The notes: generated by a model not told the origin, from the sequence alone. A stretch of DNA of 64,000 bases from JADFGZ01 sp965222345 (GCA_965222345.1 CBDCTS010000007.1:1984001-2048000), one strand, 5' to 3'. Shown: positions 9,265 to 19,111, numbered from the stretch's first letter. Translations and numbers: made by a program.

Positions 9265-11346
9265 ATGAGCCAGTTCACCACCGGCGTCCTTGCCGTGATC
9301 TTAGCTGTTGGAATTTTTGGGACGCCTTCTCGTCTACTCGCACAGAAACCCGCCTCGATCGAGATCGAGCCATCGTCGCTCAACCTTGAGATTGGCAAGA
9401 AAGCCCAGCTCAAAGCGGTAGTCAAAGACGCGGACGGCAACATCCTCCCGGACGCGCAGGTGCTCTTCTTTTCCAGAGCCCGGCTCAGGCTCGGGGTCAC
9501 TCCGTCCGGCTCGATAGAACCTTATCTGCCGGGCGAGCACAAGGTGACGGCGCTATCACCCGAGACTTCCTTTGAAGGAGAGCCTGACACTTACACCGCC
9601 TCCAGGGAGCCTGGTATCCGGGCCACCATCACGGTTACTGTGGCGGAGCCTCCTCTCGCAAGTATCGAGGTCGTGGATGTTCCCTCCACCGTCTATACGG
9701 GGACAACGGTGCCGGTGCGGGTGACTGGCGTGGATGCGAGCGGAGCGAAACGCAACGAAGTGGCGTCGACATTGAGTGTCAACAACGAAACGGTTGCCGT
9801 GACCGATGGGTTCGGGAATCTCAGCGGCCTGGCGCCGGGGACAGCCACCCTGATTGCAACCGCCGCAGAGGTGACAACCAGGCAGCAGTTCACTGTGCAG
9901 TCGAACCCGTTAAGGTCCATCGAGTTGACGGCCTCGCAGAGGGAAGCGCGGACCGGCGACGTTATCCACTTCCAGACGATTGCTAAAGATGCACAAAGTC
10001 GAATTGTAGACTCCGTACCGATTAGCTTCTCCCTTCGATCCCGTCCGGACGCGGGACACCCGGAGTCGGTGGGAGCGGGAGCTGTGGCGCAAATCTCCGA
10101 CGACGGGCGTTTCGTGGCCGAACAGCCAGGCATCTTTACCGTTTTGGCGACGTCGGGGGGCGTGGTGGCTCAAGAGAGCGTGCGAATCACCCAACGCGAC
10201 GTGGCACGAAAATTCGAGTTCCTGGGTCAAGCGCGAATCAGAGATCATCACACCTCGGACCTATGGGTCTGGGAAGGCCTGGACGGTCGTGACTATGCGG
10301 TAGTCGGGAGCTGGAACGGCAAGGGGCACGCTTTTTTTTATGATGTGACTGATCCCAAGAATATGGTGCTCGTTGACACGGTGCAGGTGGATGCCCGCAC
10401 GGTCAATGACGTCAAGGTTTCCGAGAATCGACGCATCTGCATCATCAGTCGAGAGGGAGCGTCCAACCGTCGAAACGGGATCGTGGTTCTAGACGTGAGC
10501 AACCCGCGAGAGGTCAAAATCCTGTCCACGTACGATGATCAGATCACGGGTGGGGTGCACAACATCTTCGTCGATGACGATTACGTATACGCAGTGAACA
10601 ACGGCCGCCGCTGGGACGTGATCAATATTGAAAATCCCACCAAGCCGGTTCGTGTCAGCCGTTTTGAGACCAACAACCCGGGACGCGCGGTGCATGACCT
10701 CTGGGTTACCGACGGGATCGCTTACCACGCGGGTTGGACGGACGGGGTGATTTTGGTGGACGTCGGCGGGGGAGGAAAGGGTGGCTCGCCGGCGAATCCG
10801 GTGGAGATGGGCCGGGCCGAACAACTGACGGGTTGGACTCACGCGGTAGCGCCCTTCCAGAGCAAGTCGGCCGGCAAGTCCTATGTCTTTGTAGGCGACG
10901 AGTCCTCCTGGGACAATCCTCGAATCCCCGAGACCCCGATGTACGTGGAGTCGAAGCTGCCTACACGAATGCGCGGCTGGATTCACGTCGTAGAGTTCGA
11001 CGATCCAAGCAATCCCCAGGAAGTGGCGCAATACAAGGTCGGGGATTACGGCGTGCATAACTATTGGGTCGATTGGGATGAAGAGATCCTCTATGTAGGA
11101 TACTACCAAGGAGGGCTGCGGGTGCTTGACGTGTCGGGAGAACTCATGGGAGACCTGTATGCGCAGGGCCGAGAGATCGGTCGCTTCTACTCGGACGATC
11201 CCGAGGGATTCGTTCCGAATTCACCCATGGTCTGGGGTCCGCAGCCGCACAAGGGCAGCATCTTCTTCTCGGACCACCACAGCGGTCTATGGGCAGTGCG
11301 CCTGCTTCCCCCCGAGGATGAGGAGAAGGAGTCAACGAGTCCATGA
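9265..11346 (+). CDS. exported Ig-like/LVIVD-repeat propeller protein
   Basis: Begins MSQFTTGVLAVILAVGIFG, a signal peptide. Three Ig-like (BIG2-type) modules follow (about residues 25-310; repeated 'IEI/IEV/IEL ... TGD/GTT ... TVT' strands). The last ~380 residues are an LVIVD-type beta-propeller, with units such as NGIVVLDVSNPREVKILSTYD and VYAVNNGRRWDVINIENPTKPVRVS. It is probably periplasmic or surface-attached; ligand unknown. The start was chosen because GGAGG precedes it at 5 bases; an in-frame ATG at 9226 lacks this. The stop overlaps the next gene start (ATGA), so the two are translationally coupled. Confidence 0.82.
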   Translation: MSQFTTGVLAVILAVGIFGTPSRLLAQKPASIEIEPSSLNLEIGKKAQLKAVVKDADGNILPDAQVLFFSRARLRLGVTPSGSIEPYLPGEHKVTALSPETSFEGEPDTYTASREPGIRATITVTVAEPPLASIEVVDVPSTVYTGTTVPVRVTGVDASGAKRNEVASTLSVNNETVAVTDGFGNLSGLAPGTATLIATAAEVTTRQQFTVQSNPLRSIELTASQREARTGDVIHFQTIAKDAQSRIVDSVPISFSLRSRPDAGHPESVGAGAVAQISDDGRFVAEQPGIFTVLATSGGVVAQESVRITQRDVARKFEFLGQARIRDHHTSDLWVWEGLDGRDYAVVGSWNGKGHAFFYDVTDPKNMVLVDTVQVDARTVNDVKVSENRRICIISREGASNRRNGIVVLDVSNPREVKILSTYDDQITGGVHNIFVDDDYVYAVNNGRRWDVINIENPTKPVRVSRFETNNPGRAVHDLWVTDGIAYHAGWTDGVILVDVGGGGKGGSPANPVEMGRAEQLTGWTHAVAPFQSKSAGKSYVFVGDESSWDNPRIPETPMYVESKLPTRMRGWIHVVEFDDPSNPQEVAQYKVGDYGVHNYWVDWDEEILYVGYYQGGLRVLDVSGELMGDLYAQGREIGRFYSDDPEGFVPNSPMVWGPQPHKGSIFFSDHHSGLWAVRLLPPEDEEKESTSP

Positions 11347-12419
11347 AGTATCGAATGCTTCTGATTCTCTGTATTACGGTTGTATTGACGGGCGCCAGTG
11401 CGTCGGTTCGCGCCGCAAGCGATGCGGTAGTCAAGAACTATTACGTCTATGTCGCAGCAGAATCCGATGACGCCGTTTACCTACTGAAATTGGGGCCCGA
11501 AGGAGGCCAGGTAGTCAAACGAATTCCGGTAGGAATCTACCCTACCGAGATCGAAGGGCCGCACGGAGTTCGCATATCACCGGACGGGCGGCACTGGTAT
11601 GTATCCATCGCGCACGGCAAACCGTACGGCTATGTATTCAAGTACTCGACCGGGGATGACGTGGCCATCAACGATGTGAAGGCAGGTTTGTTCCCCTCAA
11701 CCATGGACATCAGCCGCAGCACCGGTTTGATGTTTGTGGTGAACTTCAACCTGCACGGCGACATGGAGCCCAGCACCATCTCGGTGATAGACACCGCGTC
11801 GATGACGGAGGTGGCGGCGATCGAGCAGGGCATCATGCCGCACGGCTCGCGGACGAGCGCCGACGGCAAGTTCCATTACTCGGTGGGCATGATGAGCGAC
11901 GAGCTCTACGAGATCGAAGTCATGAAGCTGAAGGTCAGCCGAAAACTGCACCTCGCCCAGGATCATGCGGAGGGCTCTGCCCAGGCCGTGAAGCCAACTT
12001 GGGTGGAACCTCATCCCATGAAGCGCTTCGTCTATGTGGCACTCCAAGGGGTGAACCAAGTTGCGGAAGTCGATCTGGAGGATTGGAGAATCGTGCGGCG
12101 CTTTCAAACCCAGGAGGGGCCTTACAATCTGGCCGTCAGCTCCGACGGGAAGATGCTGCTGGTCACTTGCAAGACCAACCACTCAACAGCGATATGGGAT
12201 ATTGAGGCGGGAAAGGAGCTGGCCAGCGTCCCTTCCAGCCGCAGGATCACCCACGGAGTGACCATCAGTCCAGACAACCGTTTCGCCTTTGTTTCCGTCG
12301 AGGGCGTTGGAGGAGAGCCGGGCACGGTTGACGTCATCGATCTGCAGACATTGGAGCTGCGAACTTCTATCGACGTCGGCAAACAAGCCTCCGGCATCGA
12401 CTTCTGGAAGATGGAATAA
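11343..12419 (+). CDS. exported YncE/YVTN-type beta-propeller protein
   Basis: A 358-residue protein with a signal peptide (cleavage near ASA/SVRAAS). Seven-bladed-propeller style repeats follow: RISPDGRHWYVS, ISVIDTASMTEVAAIEQG, NLAVSSDGKMLLVT, HGVTISPDNRFAFVSVEG, TVDVIDLQTLELRTSIDVG. It resembles YncE and the nitrous-oxide-reductase-like propeller family but has no metal-site motif. It overlaps the preceding propeller gene by 4 bases and so forms a two-gene operon. A joint role in binding or sensing in the periplasm is inference. Confidence 0.82.
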   Translation: MKYRMLLILCITVVLTGASASVRAASDAVVKNYYVYVAAESDDAVYLLKLGPEGGQVVKRIPVGIYPTEIEGPHGVRISPDGRHWYVSIAHGKPYGYVFKYSTGDDVAINDVKAGLFPSTMDISRSTGLMFVVNFNLHGDMEPSTISVIDTASMTEVAAIEQGIMPHGSRTSADGKFHYSVGMMSDELYEIEVMKLKVSRKLHLAQDHAEGSAQAVKPTWVEPHPMKRFVYVALQGVNQVAEVDLEDWRIVRRFQTQEGPYNLAVSSDGKMLLVTCKTNHSTAIWDIEAGKELASVPSSRRITHGVTISPDNRFAFVSVEGVGGEPGTVDVIDLQTLELRTSIDVGKQASGIDFWKME

Positions 12420-12520
12420 GCTTGTGGCTGCGTAATTTAAAGAGCGCCGCCCCCCGCAAGTTCCCGCCAGGAGAATCCTTTCCGATTAAATGTCTTGAGC
12501 AACACAATATAGATGTGGCT

Positions 12521-13009
12521 CTATACAGGAGACATAGGAGGGTCCTGATCCTTGGTGGGCTGATTCATGCGCTTCTCCCCCTCGGCAACCGCCCGTCCAA
12601 ATATATAGGTCTTCAGCTGCTGAGGCGCCAACCCCGAGACGGCGCGAGAAAACTTCTGCAGGCGGCGCAGAGTTGCGACCTCTCCCGTCCAATGCTCCAA
12701 GAGCACGCTGTCCTCGACGAGATTCAACACGCCGTCAACAAAGAGCAGAAGAACAATGGCGTCATCCAGTTGCCCGACCCCGGGGATGAAATCGGGAATC
12801 AGGTCCCAGGGCGAGACAATATAGGCCGCAAGGCCGGCCAGCGCCAACTTGGTGCGCCGGGGCACGCGCTCGTCGATCATGAGCTTCGGGACAAGCAGCG
12901 CTATCCGGGGCACCGCCAGAAGAGTCTCCTTGATCCACGGCGTTTTCACGACGCCGCGCAGAAGCGTTGCCCACCGGGAAAACTTCATCACTCCCCCATC
13001 ACCATCCAA
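12521..13009 (-). CDS. YkvA/DUF1232 family membrane protein
   Basis: A 162-residue protein with the DUF1232 signature SPWDLIPDFIPGVGQLDD at about residues 66-84, followed by a hydrophobic helix (AIVLLLFVDGVLNLV). The function of the family is unknown; members are small inner-membrane-associated proteins. A second in-frame ATG seven codons on (12988) is possible. The first has a GAAAGAG about 10 bases upstream. No operon partner. Confidence 0.82.
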   Translation of the reverse strand: MDGDGGVMKFSRWATLLRGVVKTPWIKETLLAVPRIALLVPKLMIDERVPRRTKLALAGLAAYIVSPWDLIPDFIPGVGQLDDAIVLLLFVDGVLNLVEDSVLLEHWTGEVATLRRLQKFSRAVSGLAPQQLKTYIFGRAVAEGEKRMNQPTKDQDPPMSPV

Positions 13010-13132
13010 TCCAAACTCTTTCCAAGCCGCTCCGGAAACTTGAGGAGAACGCCAAGCGGCGGCTTTCTACACCTTGCCGAAGCAGCTTGCTTCCGGAAGA
13101 ATAAGCCGTCGCGGAGCAATGGCTTGGTTTGT

Positions 13133-16100
13133 CTAAAATGAGAATCGTAGGGCAAACTGGATCTGCCGCGCAGTGGTGGCGGTGCCATGAAGCCTTCCGG
13201 CGCTGGGATTGGGACGGCCAGACGCACCCGCGAAGACTGTGTTGGTCCCCCCGAGAATGCGATCAAAACTTGTATGATTCGGCAGATTGAAAAATTCCGC
13301 TCGAAATTGAAGCCGCCGCTTGGCATCCAGGGAAAATTCCCTCTGGAGGGAAACATCGACGTTGAACACGTTCGGTGCGATCAGGGTGTTGCGCCCGGCA
13401 TTGCCGAGGGCGCCTTCCTCGGGCACTTTATAGACGCAGGGATCAAAATACAACTCCGGAGTTCCCAACTCCTGACCCGGCTCTATCACGAACTTGCCGG
13501 TTGTCGGATCAAAACCGCAGCCGGCAGTAACGCCCTTTGTGGGGTTATTGTTCTGGCCGGGAAGCAAGTCAGGCCGGCTGGCGGCGAACAGGAATCCGGG
13601 AGTACGGACTTGGGTCCGAGGAATGAACGGGATTCCAGTGCGAAAAGACAGGATGCCTCCCAGCCGCCAGCCTCCAAAAATGTGTGAAAGGACCCCAGAA
13701 TTCCACCATTGCTGCCCACTACCCCAGGGGAAAGTGTAAAAGTAGTTCAGCACCAGGCGGTGGCGGATGTTGAAATTCGAAAGGCTCCGGTCCAAAGTGC
13801 GCAATAAGCCGTACTGGGCGGAACCCGAATCCGAAAAGGGAGCGGAGGCGTCATCCACGGATTTGCTGTAGGTATAGCCAGCCTGCAAAGAGATTCCCCG
13901 GCTGAGGCTCTTGCTGGCGGAAAGCTGCAAAGAGTTATAAAAGGACTGCGCATCGCTGCTGACAATGTTAATCCCTCCGAAAGCGGGATTCACCGGACCG
14001 GAATCCGGGGGGAAGAAGAGCGACCCGTCAGCCCTGGTGACGGGAACAGGAAACAGATTGGCTTCGTAGCCACGAAACAAATGGTTGCCCCTGGCCCCCA
14101 CATAGGATGCTTGAGCGCGCCAGCCTCCGGGAAGCTGCTGTTGGAGCGAGAAGTTGTAGCGCAGCACCATGGGGGTGGTCGTGTCCCGGTCCAGGGACTG
14201 AGCCAGGAGGGGTATTCCCGCGCCGGCCGCCACCGCGTCGGGAAAGGTCCCGGAGGAATCGAAGTTAGGTCTTACGGCTATCTGGGTATAAGGAACCGTG
14301 CTTTTTTGTCGATCCACCACATGTTCGAGCAATTGATCGTAGTAAATCCCAAATCCGGCGCTCAGCACCGTGTTCCCGCCGGCGTCGGGAGACCAGCGAA
14401 TGCCCAGGCGTGGAGAAAAATTACGCAGCGAAGGATTGTTCTCCAGGAGGCGTCCGACCTCAATCGCCGAGTCCCGCACCGGGTCGCGGAGGAAAACGGT
14501 TTTGCCGAATTTATCACTGATGACGGTGGTAAATTCATAGCGAAGGCCCATGTTGAGCTGGAGACGGGGTTTGACCCGATAGGCATCCTGAACATAAAAG
14601 CCCACCAGAGTCTGGCGGTAATTCCGCCTGCTGTCGGAGCCCGGCAAAGCAACCTGCAGGGTGGTGCCACTCGGTCCCGCCTGGAGAAAGCTGTCCAAAC
14701 TGTTGAAAGACCATTGGCCGGATGTCAGGTAGTTCGAGACCATGTCCAAGCGATAGCGATGAACTTCAAAACCAAACTTCAGGGCGTGGGCTCCCCGCTG
14801 GACCACCATATCATCCGCAAATTGAAAGGTGTTCATAATGTTCGTATCCGGTTGGACGAAAAAAGGGCCGAAAGCGGTCAAACCGGGAACATCAATCCAC
14901 CCAAACTGGGGAGCGTCAGGCAGAAAGTACAGCGAACGGGGAATCTCAATGGAGGAGAGACTCTCGGAGGCATCCGCCGGCCGGGTGTACCCCAGGCGGA
15001 GCGAGTTCAAAAGACGGGGATTAAAAATTTGCGTGTCCACCAGGGTCAGATACTGCTGGCGGCTGTTGGTCAGCGTCGAGAAGACAACGGAGGGCGATCC
15101 GCTCCGGCTGCCGGCGTCATCAAAGGTATAGCGAAAGAAGAGGCTGTTGCGGTCCGAAACCCGATGATCCACGCGAAACGTGAAAAAGTTTTCGTCGGTC
15201 GGCAGGAACAGGGGGGCGGCGTTTATGCCGACTCCTCCCCCCAGCGGGACCGAGTTGGGTATAGGATAGAGCGCCAGGTAGGGTTTCACGCTGGGGGCTA
15301 CCGGGACGGTCCGAAGCAGCTTTCCGGCTTTGTCCGTGATGATCCCCTGCCGGGCCAGTTCGTCCGGAAAGAAGTCGATTTCGGTCTTGGCCAGCCGGTC
15401 GCGCAACCCCTCAAAGCTTCCCATGAAAAAGGTCCGGTCTTTCACCACCGGGCCGGTGAGCGTGAATCCGAACTGGTTGCGTTTGAAGGGAGTCGGCTCG
15501 GGACCAGGGTCAAAGAAATTGCGGGCATCGAGCTTGCTGTTGCGAAAGAACTCGAAGAAGGTGCCGTGGAACTCCGGGGTCCCGGAGCGGGTGATGGAGT
15601 TCAGGATACCGCCGCTGCCCCGGCCATACTCGGCGGCATAGCTGCGGCTGAATACCTGAACCTGTAATACCGCATCCGAGCCCAGTTGCACGCCTGCCGC
15701 ACTGCGCGGGACCTGATTCTCGTAATTCATAATGTTGGTCCCGTCCAGCAAGAATACGTTCGAGGTGGAGCGCCCCCCGGCGACGGTCAGGCCGCCGCTG
15801 CCGCCCCCGCGTTGGGCCGAACCGCCAAACGGATCGCTGACCCCGCTTTGGAGGGTGGCCAGTTGGCTGTAACTGCGGCCGTTGAGAGGCAGTCCCACCA
15901 GTTGGCTCTCGCTGATCTGGTTCTCCGTGGCGATGGAGGAAGGTTCCGCCGTTTCCTCGCCGGGCGCCTGGGCCATCTGCTCTTGGGGTCCGGGAGCTTG
16001 TTCCAGGACAAAGTCCAGGCTGACCCGTTGCCCAGCCCGCAGTTGCAATCCTTGCCGCGTCCGGCCTGCAAAGCCAGGCCGGGAAGCCTGGACTTCATAG

Positions 16101-16486
16101 CTGCCGGTGGCCAGTTGCAGGATTTCAAACTGTCCTTCCGCGTCGCTGGTAACCGTGTAGTTCTGCCCCGTCTCAAGGTTTTTTGCCGTCACCGTGGTTT
16201 CAGGGATGGGAGCCCCCGTGGGAGTCTGCACCCTGCCGCGCATCGTGGCCGCGGTCTCCTGCGCCGGCAACCCCGTCGTCGGCAAGAAAAGCAGCGTGAC
16301 CAAAATTGCCGCCGGTAAAGTCAAACCGGGCCGTTGCAGTTCTGCCGCAATCCGCCTCCAGAACATTTTCCTGAAAGCATGCCCATCGGGGGAGAGGCCC
16401 CGGAGCAACTCGTGATCAGGACGTTTTTTCAGGTTGCGGGTTTCGCTGAGGTTGTTTGGCTTGGCGCCGCCGGATAGCCGATCCAT
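13133..16486 (-). CDS. Oar-like TonB-dependent receptor with carboxypeptidase-regulatory domain
   Basis: About 1117 residues from the chosen start. Order: a long polar N-terminus, a signal/membrane segment (LTLPAAILVTLLFLPTTG), a CarboxypepD_reg-like beta-sandwich (TMRGRVQTPTGAPIPETTVTA and onward), a plug region (LPLNGRSYSQLATLQSG; VFLLDGTNIMNYE), then a large beta-barrel ending FALRFSF with a C-terminal aromatic residue typical of outer-membrane proteins. Acidobacteriota carry many such proteins; substrates are largely unknown. The start at 16486 has GTGGAG at 6-7 bases. An internal ATG at 16366 directly before the signal segment (AGGA upstream) is a serious alternative. Confidence 0.86.
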   Translation of the reverse strand: MDRLSGGAKPNNLSETRNLKKRPDHELLRGLSPDGHAFRKMFWRRIAAELQRPGLTLPAAILVTLLFLPTTGLPAQETAATMRGRVQTPTGAPIPETTVTAKNLETGQNYTVTSDAEGQFEILQLATGSYEVQASRPGFAGRTRQGLQLRAGQRVSLDFVLEQAPGPQEQMAQAPGEETAEPSSIATENQISESQLVGLPLNGRSYSQLATLQSGVSDPFGGSAQRGGGSGGLTVAGGRSTSNVFLLDGTNIMNYENQVPRSAAGVQLGSDAVLQVQVFSRSYAAEYGRGSGGILNSITRSGTPEFHGTFFEFFRNSKLDARNFFDPGPEPTPFKRNQFGFTLTGPVVKDRTFFMGSFEGLRDRLAKTEIDFFPDELARQGIITDKAGKLLRTVPVAPSVKPYLALYPIPNSVPLGGGVGINAAPLFLPTDENFFTFRVDHRVSDRNSLFFRYTFDDAGSRSGSPSVVFSTLTNSRQQYLTLVDTQIFNPRLLNSLRLGYTRPADASESLSSIEIPRSLYFLPDAPQFGWIDVPGLTAFGPFFVQPDTNIMNTFQFADDMVVQRGAHALKFGFEVHRYRLDMVSNYLTSGQWSFNSLDSFLQAGPSGTTLQVALPGSDSRRNYRQTLVGFYVQDAYRVKPRLQLNMGLRYEFTTVISDKFGKTVFLRDPVRDSAIEVGRLLENNPSLRNFSPRLGIRWSPDAGGNTVLSAGFGIYYDQLLEHVVDRQKSTVPYTQIAVRPNFDSSGTFPDAVAAGAGIPLLAQSLDRDTTTPMVLRYNFSLQQQLPGGWRAQASYVGARGNHLFRGYEANLFPVPVTRADGSLFFPPDSGPVNPAFGGINIVSSDAQSFYNSLQLSASKSLSRGISLQAGYTYSKSVDDASAPFSDSGSAQYGLLRTLDRSLSNFNIRHRLVLNYFYTFPWGSGQQWWNSGVLSHIFGGWRLGGILSFRTGIPFIPRTQVRTPGFLFAASRPDLLPGQNNNPTKGVTAGCGFDPTTGKFVIEPGQELGTPELYFDPCVYKVPEEGALGNAGRNTLIAPNVFNVDVSLQREFSLDAKRRLQFRAEFFNLPNHTSFDRILGGTNTVFAGASGRPNPSAGRLHGTATTARQIQFALRFSF

Positions 16487-16792
16487 CGTAAACTCCACAA
16501 AAGTCAGATTCGAAGGAGCATCCTTCCAAGAATTCCCACCGAGTCGGCCTTCCCGGCTTGCAGACCGTCCCCCGCAGAGCGGGTGGCCGGGCAATCTTCA
16601 CCGCCGGGATAGGGTGCCTTTTCGGCAATCTACTATAACATCAGGGAGTTCCATTTTAAGAAGCCTCTCTGTCGGGCGGCTCCGTTGCGGCTCCATCTAC
16701 AGCACTGCGATGGCGGCGTTCGGGAGGATAATCGCTGAGGAGGCAGGCGATCCTCTGCGCGCCATGCGCGAGGCGAATTCCGATGGGGTTGC

Positions 16793-16822
16793 TTGCTGAA
16801 CCGGATAAGCCGTCCCTATAAT
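16793..16822 (+). promoter_or_regulatory. promoter candidate inside the methylase remnant junction
   Basis: TTGCTG (16793-16798), 18-base spacer, perfect TATAAT (16817-16822). It would start transcription near 16830 and so serve the pentapeptide gene rather than translate the methylase tail from its TTG. Confidence 0.45.
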
Positions 16823-17022
16823 TGTCAGATGCCCGGACGCGCCACGCCCTGGACCGCGCCGTGGATCGGCTCTACCGCGCGAAAGGCTTCGCGTCGGAGC
16901 GAGAGCGCGTCGAACATCTGTTCATGCTCTATGAGAAAATGCGCGCGTCGCTGGCAGCCGCGATGAAAGCGAAACCGAAACGGCGGCGGGCAAGGGGCAA
17001 ATCGAGAGGAGGGGGGCGGTGA
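16822..17022 (+). pseudogene. C-terminal remnant of a large DNA methyltransferase (MmeI/type IIL-like)
   Basis: The 66 residues read ALDRAVDRLYRAKGFASERERVEHLFMLYEKM plus a Lys/Arg-rich tail. This resembles the extreme C-terminus of large class I SAM-dependent DNA methyltransferases of restriction-modification systems. A stop codon directly precedes, and no catalytic or SAM-binding part exists upstream, so it is a tail left after deletion. Its TGA overlaps the next gene's ATG (TGATG), showing that the two genes were once an operon. Recognition is from memory of the family's C-terminus. Confidence 0.55.
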
Positions 17023-18122
17023 TGGGACGTTTGAACAAACTGGATGGTTGGGTGCGCGGCATCTCCTATCGCTTCCTTGGTTTTCTTGAAGATCGGCTTG
17101 CGCCGCTCATCTTGATGGTTCTTTTAGCCGTGGTCATTCTCTCGACCCTGTTCTGGGACTCGTGGCGTGGAGAGGAGTCCGGCAGCACGGCAATCCGCAA
17201 TCTTGTCCTGGTCCTTGCCGCGATAGCCGCTTTGCCCCTTGCGATCTGGCGCAGTAAGGTGGCCGAACGCCAAGCCGCCACAGCGCAACGCCAGTCCGAA
17301 ACAGCTCAGCGTGGGCTGCTGAACGAACGCTATCAGAAAGGAGCGGAAATGCTGGGCAGTAAGGTGCTCGCGGTTCGTTTGGGAGGTATCTATGCCCTTG
17401 CGCGTCTGGCCCGTGAGTATCCCGTAGACTATCATCTGCAGATTATGAGTCTCCTCTGCGCTTTTGTTCGCCACCCGACTGGGGAACATGTTGAGGCAGC
17501 CGAGCCGATAAACGGTGGATCATTAACCCCAACCGCCGAATTCAATAGCGGCTGGGATAAGGGAGGCAACGATCGCCCACTGCGGGTTCGCGAGGATGTT
17601 CACGCAGTCATGACGGCGGTTCGAGAACGCAGCGAGGCACAGATCGAAATAGAGAAAGAAGGGGAATACCGGCTGAACTTGTCCGGCGCGAATCTGAATG
17701 ATGCGGATATATTCGATACAAATCTGCCCGGTGCGAATCTAAAGGAAGCGAAGCTAAACCGTGCGAATCTGGTCGGGGCAAAGCTGGAGGGGGCGTATCT
17801 GATGGACGCGGAGCTGGCCAGTGCGAAGCTGTGGGAGGTGAAGCTGAACCGTGCGAATCTGGATAGGGTGGACCTAACTGGTGCTGACTTGCTGGATGCG
17901 AAGCTGAGGCGCGTGAATCTGGTCGAGGCGAACCTGGAGGGGGCGAACCTGGATGGTGCGAATCTGACCGGTGCCTTTGACATGAGAGGTTGTAAAGGTC
18001 TTACCCAAGAACAACTTGATAAAGCGGTTGCGCGTGAAGACAACCCGCCGAATCTAAAGGGTGTTGTTGATGCCGAGACCGGAAAACCTCTGGTCTGGCG
18101 CGGCGCTTCGCCGAGTGGGTGA
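17022..18122 (+). CDS. membrane-anchored pentapeptide-repeat protein
   Basis: About 366 residues. Two N-terminal hydrophobic segments (about residues 28-48 and 58-76) are followed by a short Gln/Arg-rich coiled stretch. A central domain has LLNERYQKGAEMLGSKVLAVRLGGIYALARLA, a block common in this protein type. A pentapeptide-repeat beta-helix of A(N/K/D)LxxA units follows (about residues 212-315). A bacterial inner-membrane protein of unknown function. It often travels with accessory or defence genes; here it is coupled by TGATG overlap to the methyltransferase tail. A GTG at 17019 is a possible alternative start. Confidence 0.8.
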   Translation: MGRLNKLDGWVRGISYRFLGFLEDRLAPLILMVLLAVVILSTLFWDSWRGEESGSTAIRNLVLVLAAIAALPLAIWRSKVAERQAATAQRQSETAQRGLLNERYQKGAEMLGSKVLAVRLGGIYALARLAREYPVDYHLQIMSLLCAFVRHPTGEHVEAAEPINGGSLTPTAEFNSGWDKGGNDRPLRVREDVHAVMTAVRERSEAQIEIEKEGEYRLNLSGANLNDADIFDTNLPGANLKEAKLNRANLVGAKLEGAYLMDAELASAKLWEVKLNRANLDRVDLTGADLLDAKLRRVNLVEANLEGANLDGANLTGAFDMRGCKGLTQEQLDKAVAREDNPPNLKGVVDAETGKPLVWRGASPSG

Positions 18123-18246
18123 CGGAAGCGATCTTGAGTTGGTAGGCCGGGTGAGTTTCTTTCAGGGAGCATCCGCGCTCCCCTTTGTGGGCGAGCTGAT
18201 CCTGACCGGCAGTCGCGAGCCGAACGACAAGGTTTCCCATGATGGG

Positions 18247-18504
18247 TCAGGCGGTGTCGTGCTCCCTGATCCACTCGCGAAGGGCTTCGTCAATCCGAGT
18301 CTGCCATCCGCGACCGGCCACCTTGAAGTGATCGATCACGTCGCGGGAAAGACGGATGGTGGTTGACACTTTTGGCTTGTCCACCGGTGGCCGACCACGT
18401 CGAACGGTAACTTTGGCGAACTTCTCCGGCCAGCCATCCTTGGAAAGGTCCGGCGCGTCATCCCGATCAAAACCTTGGCGTGTAGAGTGCTTGTTCCCGT
18501 TCAT
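18247..18504 (-). CDS. brnA: BrnA family antitoxin
   Basis: An 85-residue protein with the BrnA core VRRGRPPVDKPKVSTTIRLSRDVIDHFKVAGRGWQTRIDEALREWI, a ribbon-helix-helix-type DNA-binding antitoxin that neutralises BrnT and represses the operon. It lies downstream of brnT and overlaps its 3' end by 38 bases, the usual toxin-first order of this family. The C-terminus (EHDTA) is short and intact. Confidence 0.88.
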   Translation of the reverse strand: MNGNKHSTRQGFDRDDAPDLSKDGWPEKFAKVTVRRGRPPVDKPKVSTTIRLSRDVIDHFKVAGRGWQTRIDEALREWIREHDTA

Positions 18505-18736
18505 TAGCTTTCCTCATGCTGATAATACGATGCGCGGCGTTGCGAGGCGTCCAGACGAGGATCACCATCCTCCCGTCAAGAAACCCTATGGTGATGAAGC
18601 GATCCTCGCCGTAGCGCTGCCGGTCGTCCGCAACGGTCAGCGTAGCGCCCGCGAATACCTCGTCGGCGCGAGCCATGTCGAGACCTCTAGCCTCAAGTAT
18701 GGCCTTGCGCTTCATTGTGTCGAACTCAATCGTCAA
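18467..18736 (-). CDS. brnT: BrnT family ribonuclease toxin
   Basis: An 89-residue RelE-fold toxin with family blocks EFDTMKRKAILEARGLDMARADEVF, RYGEDRFITIGFLDGRMVILVWTPR and RIISMRKANEREQALY. It starts with TTG at 18736; an ATG seven codons in is an alternative but would remove the conserved EFD strand. Immediately upstream is an 18-base inverted repeat (18740-18757), placed for autoregulation by BrnA. Confidence 0.86.
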   Translation of the reverse strand: MTIEFDTMKRKAILEARGLDMARADEVFAGATLTVADDRQRYGEDRFITIGFLDGRMVILVWTPRNAAHRIISMRKANEREQALYTPRF

Positions 18737-18739
18737 GAA

Positions 18740-18757
18740 TTATTGTTACCACAATAA
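18740..18757. promoter_or_regulatory. inverted repeat, likely BrnTA operator
   Basis: TTATTGTTACCACAATAA: perfect 7-base arms around TACC, ending 3 bases before the brnT start codon. The position fits binding by BrnA. A possible -35 (TGGACT) and -10 (TAACAA) overlap it on the minus strand. Confidence 0.5.
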
Positions 18758-19111
18758 ATCGGATTAGTCCAGTAGTGACCGTCCATGGACCTGTGCCGGA
18801 CCGGGAAATGCAAGAGCGTTGCTCACAAACGCAGCGGCGGTACTGGAACCTCGCGAACCGGACCGCGTTGAGGCTGCGGGTCGTCTTCGGCCTGCCGCTA
18901 CGCCGACACAGTCGCCGAGATTCGCATTTTGCGTCAGGCAGGTTCCCATCAGAAACAAACTCTTGCGGGTCTATTTTAAGAACGATAAGCAGCTTGATTG
19001 GGCTATACAAATCTTCCGCAATCGGAAGAACTGCGGCGCGGTCAGCACCTTCTTCGTGCGGCGACTGTAGCATCACACCGGACAGCCGCTTTGCTGGCGG
19101 CCCATGAGCCT
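18758..19111. other. intergenic between two toxin-antitoxin pairs
   Basis: No gene recognised. Frames are open on both strands but resemble no family I know and have no ribosome sites. Confidence 0.4.

Noticed and set aside
14081..15667. 528-codon open frame opposite the Oar-like receptor
   Set aside because: Shadow of the receptor gene; no ribosome site or recognisable domain.
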